From NCBI RefSeq assembly GCF_000018025.1, contig NC_009831.1, forward strand, positions 1,364,001 to 1,428,000: DNA of 64,000 nt, written 5' to 3'. Positions 28,108-37,698 of the stretch are shown here, piece by piece; the stretch's first letter is position 1; every line of letters begins with the position of its first letter. The DNA comes from Shewanella sediminis HAW-EB3. Its GTDB lineage: Bacteria > Pseudomonadota > Gammaproteobacteria > Enterobacterales > Shewanellaceae. A program made the position numbers and the translations under genes. The notes beneath the pieces were generated by a model. It was not told where the DNA came from and ran no database searches. It worked only from the letters and a program-made list of their open reading frames with translations.

Positions 28108-28123
28108 CGTGATCTAAATCACG
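28108..28123 (-). promoter_or_regulatory. CRP-like site upstream of raiA
   Basis: CGTGATCTAAATCACG has the TGTGA-N6-TCACA spacing with one mismatch per arm. It is centred about 65 bases before the raiA ATG. E. coli raiA is activated by cAMP-CRP, so the role is plausible. Confidence 0.55.
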
Positions 28124-28340
28124 TTTTGTCAGCTGTTTTATGCCGTTCGTCTTTTATTTGATCACTTAAGCAAATTTCTAAAATAACTGCGATAAAACGC
28201 TTGAAAAGGAACTTAAACAGGCTCATATTCGAATAGATAAGTTTAGTTACTTTTTTTATTTGCCTCTCAAAACTGCTTCAAATATCATCAGCCACACTAT
28301 TCATAAACGTCGTTCATTGAGTTTCAATTCGGGTCAGCAA

Positions 28341-29009
28341 ATGCAAACAAAGATAAAAGTCTGGGATCTGCCTGTCAGGATCTTTCACTGGGGAATGATA
28401 GCCCTGTTAGGTGGACTTTGGTGGACAGCCGATGCCGGGGAGATGGAGTGGCATCAGGTGTTGGCCTATTGCCTTATGGTTTTCATTATTTTTCGTTTGG
28501 TGTGGGGCGTCGTGGGTAGCGATACTGCTCGATTCAGTCAATTTATAAAACACCCTAAAACCGTCTTAGGCTATCTGAAGCATACTAAGCAGCAGGGGGT
28601 ATCGGCTAGCATAGGTCATAATCCGTTGGGCGGGTATATGGTAGTGGCTCTGATTGCTTTAGTGACGCTGCAACTCTCAACCGGATTATTTTCTACCGAT
28701 GAGATTTTCACCGAGGGGCCTCTGTACTCATTTGTTTCTAGTGAAATCGGCGCCTCGATGAGTTGGCTACATAAAAAAATCTTTTATGTCATGCTTGGTT
28801 TTGCGGCTGTTCATCTCTTAGCCGTGATTTTCCATGGTATGAAAGGGGATAAGCTTGTGCGCCCTATGCTCAGCGGTTATAAGCAGGTGCCGGGGAAGCC
28901 GGATGTAGAGTTAACGTTTAAACCTTTATTGATGGCTTTGGTGTTATTGCTGGCCGTAGGTGGCGTGGTAACTAACTATTTAATCTGGCCGATAATTAAT
29001 ATGCTGTAG
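28341..29009 (+). CDS. Cytochrome b561-type membrane protein
   Basis: 222 residues from the ATG at 28341 (MQTKIKVWDLPVRIFHW); the reading frame extends upstream to a TTG but the family begins here. Four or more membrane helices and conserved histidines (FHW near 17, WHQ, WLHKK and VHLLAVIFHGM) fit a di-heme quinol-linked cytochrome b. It probably passes electrons from quinol to a periplasmic cytochrome. The convergent cytochrome c' gene next door may be its partner, but they are not in one operon. Confidence 0.9.
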   Translation: MQTKIKVWDLPVRIFHWGMIALLGGLWWTADAGEMEWHQVLAYCLMVFIIFRLVWGVVGSDTARFSQFIKHPKTVLGYLKHTKQQGVSASIGHNPLGGYMVVALIALVTLQLSTGLFSTDEIFTEGPLYSFVSSEIGASMSWLHKKIFYVMLGFAAVHLLAVIFHGMKGDKLVRPMLSGYKQVPGKPDVELTFKPLLMALVLLLAVGGVVTNYLIWPIINML

Positions 29010-29029
29010 CTACGAGCTACGGTGTCCCA

Positions 29030-29053
29030 TGTAGGAGAGGCTTTAGCCGCGAA
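29030..29053. repeat. REP-like element, second copy
   Basis: TGTAGGAGAGGCTTTAGCCG with the stem GGCT/AGCC, related to the copy at 18176-18201. Confidence 0.6.
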
Positions 29054-29063
29054 TCATTCTTAG

Positions 29064-29092
29064 AGCTACCAGCAATTTAGCTGGTAGCTTTC
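29064..29092. terminator. Hairpin between convergent cytochrome genes
   Basis: AGCTACCAGC, loop AATTTA, GCTGGTAGCT then TT. The T-run is short. Confidence 0.6.
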
Positions 29093-29126
29093 ATTGCTCA
29101 GTCTCGAGCACAATTTGAATAGCGTT

Positions 29127-29588
29127 TTAGTCTTTTTTATACACGTCGTGACAGCCTTTACAGTTCTTAGCTGTTTTCATAAAGGCTTGTTTAATTGCTT
29201 TCCTGTCGTCTGACTTAGCGGCAATGGCGAGCGCGGCTGAATCTTGCTGAAGTTGTTTCATCTTGGCATCGAAGTCAGACTTTTCAGTCCAGATCTTAGA
29301 TAGAGCTCCAGTTTCCCCTTTGTCAGAACCTGCAATGAATCCTTCTAAGGGAAGCTTAGATAATGCAGCTACATTTTCTGCGCGCAGGCTGAAGACTTGA
29401 GCATCGAATGGCTTCTTTCCTTTTAACATGGCACCCATGTCACCAAAGTTATATGCCATCAGGCTAAATGCTGATTGACGATAGTGAATGGCATCATCGG
29501 TTTCTTTGAAATTGTTTGCTTGTGCTGTAGTCGCTAAAACAGAGCCTGTAATACAGGCGAGAATGGCTATTTTCAGATTTTTTTTCAT
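29127..29588 (-). CDS. Cytochrome c' (class II c-type cytochrome)
   Basis: 153 residues from the ATG at 29588. A signal peptide (KKNLKIAILACITGSVLATTAQA) directs it to the periplasm. The mature four-helix protein has a single C-terminal heme site CKGCH, six residues before the end, and an N-terminal RQSAFSLMAYNFGDM helix. Cytochromes c' bind nitric oxide and may protect against it or carry electrons. Convergent with the b561 gene. Confidence 0.93.
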   Translation of the reverse strand: MKKNLKIAILACITGSVLATTAQANNFKETDDAIHYRQSAFSLMAYNFGDMGAMLKGKKPFDAQVFSLRAENVAALSKLPLEGFIAGSDKGETGALSKIWTEKSDFDAKMKQLQQDSAALAIAAKSDDRKAIKQAFMKTAKNCKGCHDVYKKD

Positions 29589-29826
29589 TATATCGTTCTC
29601 ACGTTTTCTTATGGTTGTGTGACATTGCTCCTCCATTGTATTCTTTTTCTATATCGATATACCATCCAAATTTTCAAGCGTTTACATGTAAAGATGCAAC
29701 AAATTATGACAGTTACTCAGTCAGAATTTTGCTTCAGTAATAGGGAAGAACAGCGGTAAATGGTTTGGATTTGCTTCGATACTTGGTAGACTATCTGTAA
29801 TGCTATACCAGTACGTTGGAGTGGAA

Positions 29827-30105
29827 ATGAGAGCTGAATGGGGACTTGTGTTAGAGAAAGTGGTAAATCACCATGATCACAACGCATTGTTGGAACTGTT
29901 TGAATTATTGCTGACAGAAGATGAACGCAGTGCTATCGCTGGTCGACTTAAGGTTTTTCAAGCATTGCTTAAAGGGGAGATGAGCCAGCGTCAGATAGCT
30001 TGTGAATTTCAAATTAGTATTGCGACCATTACGCGCTGCTCAAACTACCTTAAACATATGTCAGCTGAGCAGCGAGAAAAAATTAAGCATTTGATATTAG
30101 AGTAA
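29827..30105 (+). CDS. trpR: Trp repressor TrpR
   Basis: 92 residues from the ATG at 29827, which has GGAG five bases upstream; an earlier ATG at 29800 has no ribosome site. TrpR binds tryptophan and represses trp and aro genes. The helix-turn-helix region is GEMSQRQIACEFQISIATITRCSNYLK, one Cys replacing the usual Gly after TITR. The Trp-binding region LTEDERSAIAGRLKV is present. It is slightly shorter than E. coli TrpR at both ends. No obvious autogenous operator is seen. Confidence 0.93.
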   Translation: MRAEWGLVLEKVVNHHDHNALLELFELLLTEDERSAIAGRLKVFQALLKGEMSQRQIACEFQISIATITRCSNYLKHMSAEQREKIKHLILE

Positions 30106-30108
30106 AGA

Positions 30109-30495
30109 TCACATATTCGGATAGCATTGTGAGTTCGAAAGGCTATGACGTCTGTTTGAGGAACGTTGAATTAAAATGTAGAGGGAGTAAACCATTAAGC
30201 CTGTTCCTATCATTGCTCCAAACTTAGTTGGATATAGTTTAAATACCACTGTCGCTGTGAATAGATAGATAAAGGGAACAAAATTATAGAGTGAGGCGGG
30301 GATTTTACCTGGTTTTCGTTTTCGCACTGGATCCGTACGTCTGTTTTGTGAACGCATATTATAGATTTTTGCACCTAGTGCAAAAACGACCATTGCAAAG
30401 AAGATTGCTGCTTTCTGTTCCAACATCAAGATGCAGGCACTGCCAATGGAAATATAGCTAAAGGGTAGGGCTTCATAAACTGATTTGGCGATCAT
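30109..30495 (-). CDS. Membrane protein of unknown function
   Basis: 128 residues from the ATG at 30495, six bases after AAAGGA. Four hydrophobic stretches (about 7-20, 25-42, 70-85 and 93-110) around a basic middle (RSQNRRTDPVRKRKPGK) suggest a small inner-membrane protein. I recognise no family. It ends three bases from the trpR stop, convergent with no terminator between. Confidence 0.7.
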   Translation of the reverse strand: MIAKSVYEALPFSYISIGSACILMLEQKAAIFFAMVVFALGAKIYNMRSQNRRTDPVRKRKPGKIPASLYNFVPFIYLFTATVVFKLYPTKFGAMIGTGLMVYSLYILIQRSSNRRHSLSNSQCYPNM

Positions 30496-30574
30496 AAACA
30501 TTCCTTTGTCTGAATCACAACAATCCATTGCGAGTAAGCATTAGTGCATTATATAAGCACTAACGGATTATAGA

Positions 30575-30614
30575 TGAAAAAAAGCCCGTTACACTATTTA
30601 AGTGTTACGGGCTT
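30575..30614 (-). terminator. Terminator of slyD
   Basis: On the minus strand AAGCCCGT..CACT pairs with AGTG..TACGGGCTT (one mismatch), followed by a long T-run. Confidence 0.8.
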
Positions 30615-30677
30615 AGATTGATTTAATATGAGTAGCTACTAAACAATAACTCTCTCATCTAAATTCTATGACACGAA

Positions 30678-31307
30678 TTAGTGTCTGCAGCCGCAACCGC
30701 CATTACCGTCACAGCCTTCTTTAGCTGGCTCGTCATGCTTGTCGCTGCAGCAGCCACCTTCATGGCTATGTTCATGGTCTGAACCGCCACAACAACCGCC
30801 TTCATGGCTGTGCTCGTGACCACCTTCTGATCCGCAACCGCCATGTGCATGGATATGACCGTGAGCGATCTCTTCAGCTGTAGCTTCACGAACATCAAGA
30901 ACTTCGACGTCAAAGGTCAGAGATTGACCGGCTAATGGATGGTTACCATCGACAACGACAATATCATCTTTCACTTCTTTAACTTGAACCGGGCGTTGGC
31001 CCATTTCAGTTTCTGCGATAAAGCGCATACCAGGAACGATGTCCTGAATATCGCCGAATGCACTCAATGGTACTTCTTGCTTTAAACCATCATGATATGG
31101 ACCGTAGCCATTTTCAGCACTAACAGACACCTCAAGTTTATCACCGGCAACCTTGCCTTCAAGTTGAGACTCAAGGCCAGGGATCATATTTTCTGCCCCA
31201 TGCAGGTAGAGCATTGGCTCGCCTTCAAAAGAGTCTTCGATCAATTCGCCTTTTGCGTTTGATAAACGGTAATGAATGCTTACAGCACTGTGTTGAGTGA
31301 TTTTCAT
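30678..31307 (-). CDS. slyD: FKBP-type peptidyl-prolyl isomerase SlyD with metal-binding tail
   Basis: 209 residues. SlyD is a cytoplasmic prolyl isomerase and chaperone that also delivers nickel to hydrogenase. The FKBP domain (1-70 and 125-145) is interrupted by the insert-in-flap chaperone domain. Motifs are EPMLYLHGAENMIPGLE and VDGNHPLAGQSLTFDVEV. The tail (about 148-209) is full of His, Cys and Gly, with HEHSHEGGCC occurring twice and a terminal GGCGCRH, a strong metal-binding region. A terminator follows. Confidence 0.96.
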   Translation of the reverse strand: MKITQHSAVSIHYRLSNAKGELIEDSFEGEPMLYLHGAENMIPGLESQLEGKVAGDKLEVSVSAENGYGPYHDGLKQEVPLSAFGDIQDIVPGMRFIAETEMGQRPVQVKEVKDDIVVVDGNHPLAGQSLTFDVEVLDVREATAEEIAHGHIHAHGGCGSEGGHEHSHEGGCCGGSDHEHSHEGGCCSDKHDEPAKEGCDGNGGCGCRH

Positions 31308-31867
31308 GTCGCCTCCAATTCAGAATGTGCGCGCATTCTATCTTGCTTTTTAATTGTTGGCGATGATTTGCATCAGCTTATGCGGTCGAGTTCACCTTAG
31401 ATAACTCATTTTATGCTGTATAGGAAAGAGAAGGCTTTTCAATTAGCAGAATATTTAGGTGATTCGTTGGAATATTTAGTCATAATTGATGCGGTAGAAT
31501 TCATCTGTTCTTGTATATGAGAATGGGTGAAAAAATCTATTTCGGTATGTTGGTAAGCACATTGTCGCCAACTCAATTTTTTATCATATTTTTACGGCTT
31601 TCCTGTTTTAAACTTAGATAAAGCTATAATTTAACAGTCTTGTACAGCTGGCGCTTACGTTTACGTAACTTGTGAAGTTGTCAAGTTAACTCATTCGATA
31701 TCAGTAATATTGCTTGTTAATATTTTCTCACCTATGGATAAGGTGCTGTGATGATGCGAACCGAGTTTTTTTTAAAGAGTTGCGAATAAGGGGTTGACAT
31801 CAACCCAAGAAAAAAGCAATTCTGTATCCATCGAATTTTAAACTCTTTTGGATGAAGTGATTTTCAA
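31308..31867 (+). other. Intergenic region upstream of thrL
   Basis: 560 AT-rich bases. A perfect TTGACA at 31794-31799 is the best -35 for the thr operon, with a weak AATTCT (31818-31823) as -10. A TATAAT at 31625-31630 has no good -35. I see no other gene. Confidence 0.5.
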
Positions 31868-31939
31868 ATGCATTGCCTGAATACAGTTGTAACCACCATT
31901 ATTACAACCACCACGATTATTTTCGTGGGGGCAGGCTGA
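31868..31939 (+). CDS. thrL: thr operon leader peptide ThrL
   Basis: 23 codons with a run of threonine and isoleucine (VVTTIITTTTII), the amino acids that signal supply in thr attenuation. A GAAG sits eight bases before the ATG. A terminator hairpin starts 26 bases after the stop and thrA follows. Confidence 0.92.
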   Translation: MHCLNTVVTTIITTTTIIFVGAG

Positions 31940-31965
31940 ACACACTCTGAAAGAATGTAAATAAT

Positions 31966-31998
31966 AGCCCGCTCCCATAACAAGGAGCGGGCTTTTTT
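31966..31998 (+). terminator. thr attenuator
   Basis: AGCCCGCTCC, loop CATAACAA, GGAGCGGGCT and T6. Placed between thrL and thrA, as in E. coli. Confidence 0.9.
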
Positions 31999-32030
31999 GT
32001 TTCTTAGGTAGCGTGGTACAAGGAGATAGT

Positions 32031-34496
32031 ATGAAAGTAATGAAGTTTGGTGGTACCTCGCTGGCAAATTGGCAACGATTTAATACGGCAGCAGATATCG
32101 TGGTCGATACCGCTAAGAGCGAGTCGGTTGCAGTGGTTTTGTCAGCACCGGCGACGGTAACCAATGGTTTGCTTGAGATGGTCGATGTTGCGGTTAGCGG
32201 CGAAGACTTCAAACCCGTTTTATCGGGTGTTGAACAGGTATTCAGCTCCTTGTATCAGAGTGCCTCCTCTGTTTTACAGTCCGGGCAAGTGACCCCTTTA
32301 ATGGAGCGTCTGTCTCAGCAACTTAGTCACTGGGAAAACAAATTACTTGGCATCAGTCTTTTAAAAGAATGTCCCGATTTTGTTCGCGCCGATATTCTGG
32401 TTGGTGGAGAAAAACTTTCCGCTGCCCTTATGACGCAATTAATGGTTGCCAAAGGTCTCAGCTCTAACGTTTTTGAGCCACAATCTCTGTTTCTTGCTTC
32501 GGGTGACCCATTAGAATCTGTGGTCGATATCGAGTCGAGTAAGGCACGCTTCAAGCGAGTAGCACTAGATGAATATCGTGTCTGGGTGATGCCGGGCTTT
32601 ACCGCCGGTGATAAAGAGGGTCGCACTGTCACACTCGGAAGGAATGGTTCTGATTACTCTGCTGCGGTTTTATCGGCATGTTTAGATGCCAGCTGTTGTG
32701 AAATCTGGACAGATGTTGACGGCGTCTATAATACCGACCCCCGAGTGGTTACCGATGCGAAATTACTTTCTCAGTTAAGCTACCAAGAGGCGATGGAGCT
32801 TTCCTATTTTGGTGCTAAGGTATTGCATCCAAAAACAATCTCACCTATCGCCCAGTACCATATTCCATGCTATATCAGAAATAGCTTTAATCCAAAGGCT
32901 CCAGGAACGCTTGTTTCGAATGAAGCAGATGAAAGTGGCTTGAATGTAAAGGCCATCTCGAATTTAGATGAGCAAACTATGTTTGATATTTCGGGACCCG
33001 GAATGAAAGGCATGGTGGGCATGGCGAGCCGTACTCTCGGCGCCATCTCGCGTTCGGGGATCTCCATCTCTCTAATAACTCAAAGCTCCTCTGAATATAG
33101 CATCAGCTTTTGTGTGGCGACTCAAGATGCCGCTAAGGCAAAAGAATCTCTGGAGCTGGAGTTTGAACTGGAATTAAAGAGTGAAATTCTTGAACCAATA
33201 GAGATGAGGCATGAGTTAGCCATTGTCTCGTTAATTGGGGATGGAATGCGGACCCATAAAGGCGTTGCGGGTAAGTTTTTCCAGGCATTGGCTCAAGCGA
33301 CAGTTAATATCGTCGCTATCGCTCAGGGATCCTCAGAACGTTCAATATCAACGGTTATCGAACAGCGCAAAACCAAGCATGCGATTTCGGCCTGTCATCA
33401 AAGCTTTTTCGATGTTCAACATTATCTCGACGTGTTCTTAGTTGGCTGCGGTAATGTTGGCGCCGGTTTACTCGAGCAGATAAAGCAGCAGGCAGAAATG
33501 TTGAAACAGCAACACATCACCATTCGTGTGTGTGGTATTGCTAACTCCAGGCATATGCTGCTCGATGCCAAAGGCGTAGATCTCAGCGGATGGCAGAGTC
33601 TGTTGTCAGATTGTCAAACTGAGTGCGATCTGGACCTGATGCTTAAGTGGGCTAAAGAACAGCAACTGCTTAATCCTGTGTTGGTTGACTGTACCTCCAG
33701 TGAGTATGTATCGGATAAATATCTGGATGTGATGAATGCCGGTTTGCATGTCGTCACACCCAATAAAAAAGCGAATACCCGGGATATAGAATATTACCGC
33801 GCACTACGTGCGACGGCATTGAAACAGCGCAGACAGTTCCTTTATGAAACAACAGTAGGGGCTGGCTTACCTGTGATAGATAACTTGAAAAAACTGTTGT
33901 TCGCCGGGGATAAGTTACTCAAATTTAATGGCATCTTATCCGGCTCGCTCTCCTATATATTCGGCATGCTCGATGAGGGAATGACACTCTCGGAGGCGAC
34001 AGGTATTGCCAGAGATAAGTGTTTTACTGAGCCCGATCCACGCGATGACTTAAGTGGTATGGATGTCGCGAGAAAGGTACTTATCCTGGCCCGTGAAGTG
34101 GGTTTAGATTTAGAGCTAGATGATATTAACATCGAGTCTGTGTTACCAGATTCTTTTGATGCCGATGGTGATGTTGAGACTTTCATGGTGAACCTGCCAA
34201 AGCTCGATCAGCAGATCGCACTCTGGGTAGAGAAGGCCCGCAGTGAAGGTAAAGTTCTTAGGTATGTGGGGCAGATCGATGATGATGGTTGCCGCGTTAA
34301 AATAGCCGAAGTCGATGCAAGCGACCCACTGTATAGTGTTAAAGGCGGTGAGAACGCACTGGCATTCTATAGCCGTTACTATCAGCCGATTCCCTTTGTG
34401 CTGAGAGGCTATGGTGCAGGAACTGACGTTACCGCTGCCGGGGCATTTGCCGATCTACTGAGAACATTAAACTGGACGCGGGAGATGAGCTCATGA
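32031..34496 (+). CDS. thrA: Bifunctional aspartokinase I / homoserine dehydrogenase I
   Basis: 821 residues from the ATG at 32031, with AAGGAG six bases upstream. Aspartokinase (1 to about 250, [19 protein letters not shown]), two ACT domains (about 310-460, binding threonine) and homoserine dehydrogenase (about 465-821, [37 protein letters not shown]). It catalyses the first and third steps from aspartate to threonine. The stop overlaps thrB (ATGA). Confidence 0.98.
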   Translation: MKVMKFGGTSLANWQRFNTAADIVVDTAKSESVAVVLSAPATVTNGLLEMVDVAVSGEDFKPVLSGVEQVFSSLYQSASSVLQSGQVTPLMERLSQQLSHWENKLLGISLLKECPDFVRADILVGGEKLSAALMTQLMVAKGLSSNVFEPQSLFLASGDPLESVVDIESSKARFKRVALDEYRVWVMPGFTAGDKEGRTVTLGRNGSDYSAAVLSACLDASCCEIWTDVDGVYNTDPRVVTDAKLLSQLSYQEAMELSYFGAKVLHPKTISPIAQYHIPCYIRNSFNPKAPGTLVSNEADESGLNVKAISNLDEQTMFDISGPGMKGMVGMASRTLGAISRSGISISLITQSSSEYSISFCVATQDAAKAKESLELEFELELKSEILEPIEMRHELAIVSLIGDGMRTHKGVAGKFFQALAQATVNIVAIAQGSSERSISTVIEQRKTKHAISACHQSFFDVQHYLDVFLVGCGNVGAGLLEQIKQQAEMLKQQHITIRVCGIANSRHMLLDAKGVDLSGWQSLLSDCQTECDLDLMLKWAKEQQLLNPVLVDCTSSEYVSDKYLDVMNAGLHVVTPNKKANTRDIEYYRALRATALKQRRQFLYETTVGAGLPVIDNLKKLLFAGDKLLKFNGILSGSLSYIFGMLDEGMTLSEATGIARDKCFTEPDPRDDLSGMDVARKVLILAREVGLDLELDDINIESVLPDSFDADGDVETFMVNLPKLDQQIALWVEKARSEGKVLRYVGQIDDDGCRVKIAEVDASDPLYSVKGGENALAFYSRYYQPIPFVLRGYGAGTDVTAAGAFADLLRTLNWTREMSS

Positions 34497-35431
34497 GTCT
34501 GACTGTATATGCACCGGCTTCTATGGGTAATGTCGGAGTAGGCTTCGATCTGCTCGGTGCGGCGCTCGCTCCGATAGATGGCATTCTGCTCGGAGATCGA
34601 GTCAGTATCTCATCGGCCGATAGTGGCATTAATTTGTCTCTTGCCGGTCGATGGGCTGAGAAGCTACCACAAGATCCGCAAGAAAATATTGTTTATCAAT
34701 GTGCTGAGTTCTTTCTCGAGCAGCTGGGTAAAGAGGAGGGGCTTTCACTCACATTAGAGAAAAACCTTCCCGTAGGCAGCGGCTTGGGGTCGAGCGCAAG
34801 CTCAGTCGTAGCGGCGCTTTATGCACTGAATGAATATTTTGATTCCCCCTATAATGAACAAGAACTATTGAGATTGATGGGGAAGTTTGAGGGCAAGATT
34901 AGCGGCTCAGTTCATTATGATAATGTCGCTCCATGTTACTTAGGTGGAATGCAGTTGATGCTGGATACCCCTGAGAGGGTGTGTGATGCCATTCCGACAT
35001 TTGAGAACTGGTATTGGGTTGTTGCATACCCAGGGATCTCACTATCAACCGCCAAAATGCGTGAGTTATTACCGAGTAAATACGATAAGTCTGTGGCAAT
35101 CGATTTTGGCCGTTATCTTAGCGCATTTGTTCATGCGTCATATCGTCAAGATCCCACGATGGCAATTTCAGTGCTGAAAGATGTATTGGCCGAGCCCTAC
35201 CGAGCGTCGGCTATTCCCGGTTATGAAGAGTCAAGAGCTGCACTCGCAAAGATTGGCATGCTAACGACCGGAATTTCCGGTAGTGGTCCCACTCTGTTTT
35301 CTGTCACGGACAGCTTAGACACGGCAAACAAAGCGCAGGAATGGCTTGAGCAGAATTACTTGGAGCAAGGGGGATTTTCCCATATCTGTAAAATAGATGC
35401 TCAAGGTGCCCGTTCAACGGAAGATATCTAG
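34493..35431 (+). CDS. thrB: Homoserine kinase
   Basis: 312 residues. A GHMP-family kinase that phosphorylates homoserine with ATP. The glycine/serine-rich ATP loop [13 protein letters not shown] is at 92-104, and [11 protein letters not shown] is a C-terminal motif. It overlaps thrA by four bases and is followed 70 bases later by thrC. Confidence 0.97.
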   Translation: MSLTVYAPASMGNVGVGFDLLGAALAPIDGILLGDRVSISSADSGINLSLAGRWAEKLPQDPQENIVYQCAEFFLEQLGKEEGLSLTLEKNLPVGSGLGSSASSVVAALYALNEYFDSPYNEQELLRLMGKFEGKISGSVHYDNVAPCYLGGMQLMLDTPERVCDAIPTFENWYWVVAYPGISLSTAKMRELLPSKYDKSVAIDFGRYLSAFVHASYRQDPTMAISVLKDVLAEPYRASAIPGYEESRAALAKIGMLTTGISGSGPTLFSVTDSLDTANKAQEWLEQNYLEQGGFSHICKIDAQGARSTEDI

Positions 35432-35501
35432 CCGATAGTTATCTATGTAGGCCAATTGCTCTTTGAATTGACGATTAAAATTTTAAAAAGGTATTAAAAT
35501 C

Positions 35502-36782
35502 ATGGAACTGTATAACCTAAAACACCCGCAGCAGGTGGTGAATTTTACCCAAGCCCTGAAGTTAGGTCTGGGAAAAGACAGAGGACTTTTTTTTCCGAAG
35601 CAGATCCCGGTTTTGGATGACATAGAAGCACTTTTAGCAATGCCTTTTGTTGAACGCTGCAAAAAAGTACTCGGTGCATGGTTATCATCAGAGCTTGGTC
35701 AGGACAGGGTGGATACCTTAGTTGAGAAAGCCTTTAACTTTGAGCTCTCTCTCGCTAAAGCCGACGACAAACGATACTGCCTCGAGTTGTTTCATGGTCC
35801 AACATTAGCATTTAAAGACTTTGGCGCACGATTTATGGCGCAGTGTTTGAACGAACTCGCGTCAGATGAAAAAATTAGTATTCTAACTGCAACCTCAGGC
35901 GATACCGGGGCGGCCGTTGCCGATGCATTCTTTGGTTTGGATAATATCCAAGTTGTGGTTTTGTATCCTAAAGGCAAGATCAGTTTACTGCAGGAAAAGA
36001 TGTTTACCACCTTGGGTGACAACATACACACAGTATCGGTTGAGTCAGACTTTGATGCTTGTCAGGACTTAGTTAAGCGAGCGTTCGAAGATAGCGATGT
36101 TCGTGACGGTTTGCATCTGAACTCGGCTAACTCCATCAATATTAGTCGCCTGCTTGCCCAGATCTGTTATTACTTTGAGGCCGTCGCTCAATTTAAACGT
36201 GAGCATAAGCAAGATCCTGTGATTGCTGTGCCCAGTGGTAACTTTGGTAACTTAACGGCGGGATTGTTCGCCAAGGCGATGGGGTTGCCCGTCAAACGCT
36301 TTGTTGCCGCGACTAACAGCAATGACACCGTACCACGTTATTTAGATCAAGGTGATTGGCTTCCTCATGCAACCGTTGCAACCATGTCTAATGCAATGGA
36401 TGTCGCAGAGCCTAGTAACTGGCCAAGAGTGGAAGCGATAGTGGATGCCATGAGCTGGTCGCTATCCGATATTACCGGTGTTGCTTTATCTGAGTCAGAT
36501 ACCTCTGAGGCTCTTAAAGAGTTAAATCGTGCAGGCTATCTTTCTGAGCCTCATGCAGCAATCGCGGCTCAAGCGCTTACTTTGACTATGTCCGATGATG
36601 ATAAAGGCATATTCTTGGGTACGGCTCACCCAGCTAAGTTTAAAGAGGTGGTTGAGAGTGAGCTCAGTATTGAGGTGCCACTTCCTCCGGCTTTAGCCGC
36701 TGTCGCTGACAAAGACATTTTGTCGGCAACATTAGAGGCTGATTTTACAGAGTTGAAATCTCACCTATTTAAGGTGCTGTAG
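35502..36782 (+). CDS. thrC: Threonine synthase
   Basis: 426 residues. A PLP enzyme that makes threonine from phosphohomoserine. The cofactor lysine is K105 in HGPTLAFKDFGARF. TATSGDTGAAVADAF and VPSGNFGNLTAGL bind phosphate. Last gene of thrABC. A MITE-like element follows. Confidence 0.97.
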   Translation: MELYNLKHPQQVVNFTQALKLGLGKDRGLFFPKQIPVLDDIEALLAMPFVERCKKVLGAWLSSELGQDRVDTLVEKAFNFELSLAKADDKRYCLELFHGPTLAFKDFGARFMAQCLNELASDEKISILTATSGDTGAAVADAFFGLDNIQVVVLYPKGKISLLQEKMFTTLGDNIHTVSVESDFDACQDLVKRAFEDSDVRDGLHLNSANSINISRLLAQICYYFEAVAQFKREHKQDPVIAVPSGNFGNLTAGLFAKAMGLPVKRFVAATNSNDTVPRYLDQGDWLPHATVATMSNAMDVAEPSNWPRVEAIVDAMSWSLSDITGVALSESDTSEALKELNRAGYLSEPHAAIAAQALTLTMSDDDKGIFLGTAHPAKFKEVVESELSIEVPLPPALAAVADKDILSATLEADFTELKSHLFKVL

Positions 36783-36828
36783 GTTTTAACGGAACGACAT
36801 AAAGATAGTTGGCCTCTTTTTCGTCACA

Positions 36829-37090
36829 TATACCCAAACGACCTTGAAATGCTCGTTTCAGAGGCCTTGCGCGAGTTCAATTCTAGGCGCATTGGCGTAG
36901 GAATGGTCATCCCATTTTAAGCTAATGCAACAACGAAGTGGGCTTGTGCAAAGCCTTCGTTGATGGGTTTTAATGCGATTTATTCTGCGTTATAGATTTT
37001 GCTAAGGGAACAACCATTACCTGCAATCAATGCATTGCCTAAAGCGCATTAAATTCCCACTGAATCCTGCATTTCCAAGTGGCTTGGGTA
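36829..37090. mobile_element. MITE-like non-coding repeat, copy B
   Basis: About 260 bases bounded by imperfect inverted repeats of ~23 bases: the left is ATACCCAAACGACCTTGAAATGC and the right inverse is GTACCCAAGCCACTTGGAAATGC in two halves. It shares internal blocks with the element at 20.8 kb. No protein is encoded. Fragments of this family also occur before ffh (14.39 kb) and after aroF (19.53 kb). Confidence 0.65.
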
Positions 37091-37317
37091 CATAACAAGT
37101 TGTAAGCGCTGAGACGAGTGTTGGTGAATGTGTTGATGCTTACTGTAGGTTTGCAGTTTTGTTAATGAAATTGGCGGGGCGCCTCGCCTGTCAACTCCTC
37201 TACAATCTATGTATCTGAATGTAATTCGCAATTAGCCCTCGCTGTGATCTTTCTCACAATTTTGAGTTGTTAATTTTTATATCTTTTCCCCCGGTTTTTC
37301 AGACAGGTTCCAAAAGG

Positions 37318-37611
37318 GTGTTAAGATTTTTAATTGCTTTACTTTGTTGCTGTACGTTAAGTGCTTGCGTATCGAGCGATGAGCCTCAACTTTACCATCG
37401 AATAAATGAAGCTTATGATTTTGAAGTGACTCATTGTGATAGCTTCGCCATGGTGACAGGAATTGGCAGGGGAGAGTTTGCATTGAGAGATGCTAAGCTC
37501 AATGCAAAGAAACATGGTGAAGAGCTAGGTGGTACGCATATTGTCTGGTCGCAAATCGATCATGGGGATCCGACTAAGGTCGTCGCCGTTATCTACAAGT
37601 GTTTGCAGTAG
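37318..37611 (+). CDS. Small lipoprotein, DUF4156/RcsF-like
   Basis: 97 residues from a GTG at 37318; a TTG at 37267 is an alternative and neither has a clear ribosome site. The N terminus (VLRFLIALLCCCTLSAC) is a lipoprotein signal with LSAC as lipobox. The mature part has ALRDAKLNAKKHGEELGGTHIVW and a later C, resembling DUF4156 lipoproteins. Likely anchored in a membrane. Function unknown. Confidence 0.62.
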   Translation: MLRFLIALLCCCTLSACVSSDEPQLYHRINEAYDFEVTHCDSFAMVTGIGRGEFALRDAKLNAKKHGEELGGTHIVWSQIDHGDPTKVVAVIYKCLQ

Positions 37612-37658
37612 AGCGACTCAAAAATAATAAAGATACCGTCGCATATTCTTGGTTGTTT

Positions 37659-37685
37659 AAAGCACTGTAATGGCTACAGTGCTTT
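37659..37685. terminator. Hairpin between lipoprotein gene and nfo
   Basis: AAAGCACTGTA, loop ATGGC, TACAGTGCTTT between two convergent genes. Confidence 0.7.
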
Positions 37686-37698
37686 AGCTAATATAGAT

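Noticed and set aside
30659..30913. 84-residue ORF rich in Met, Ala and Val on the minus strand
   Set aside because: It is an out-of-frame reading of the His/Cys/Gly repeat tail of slyD.
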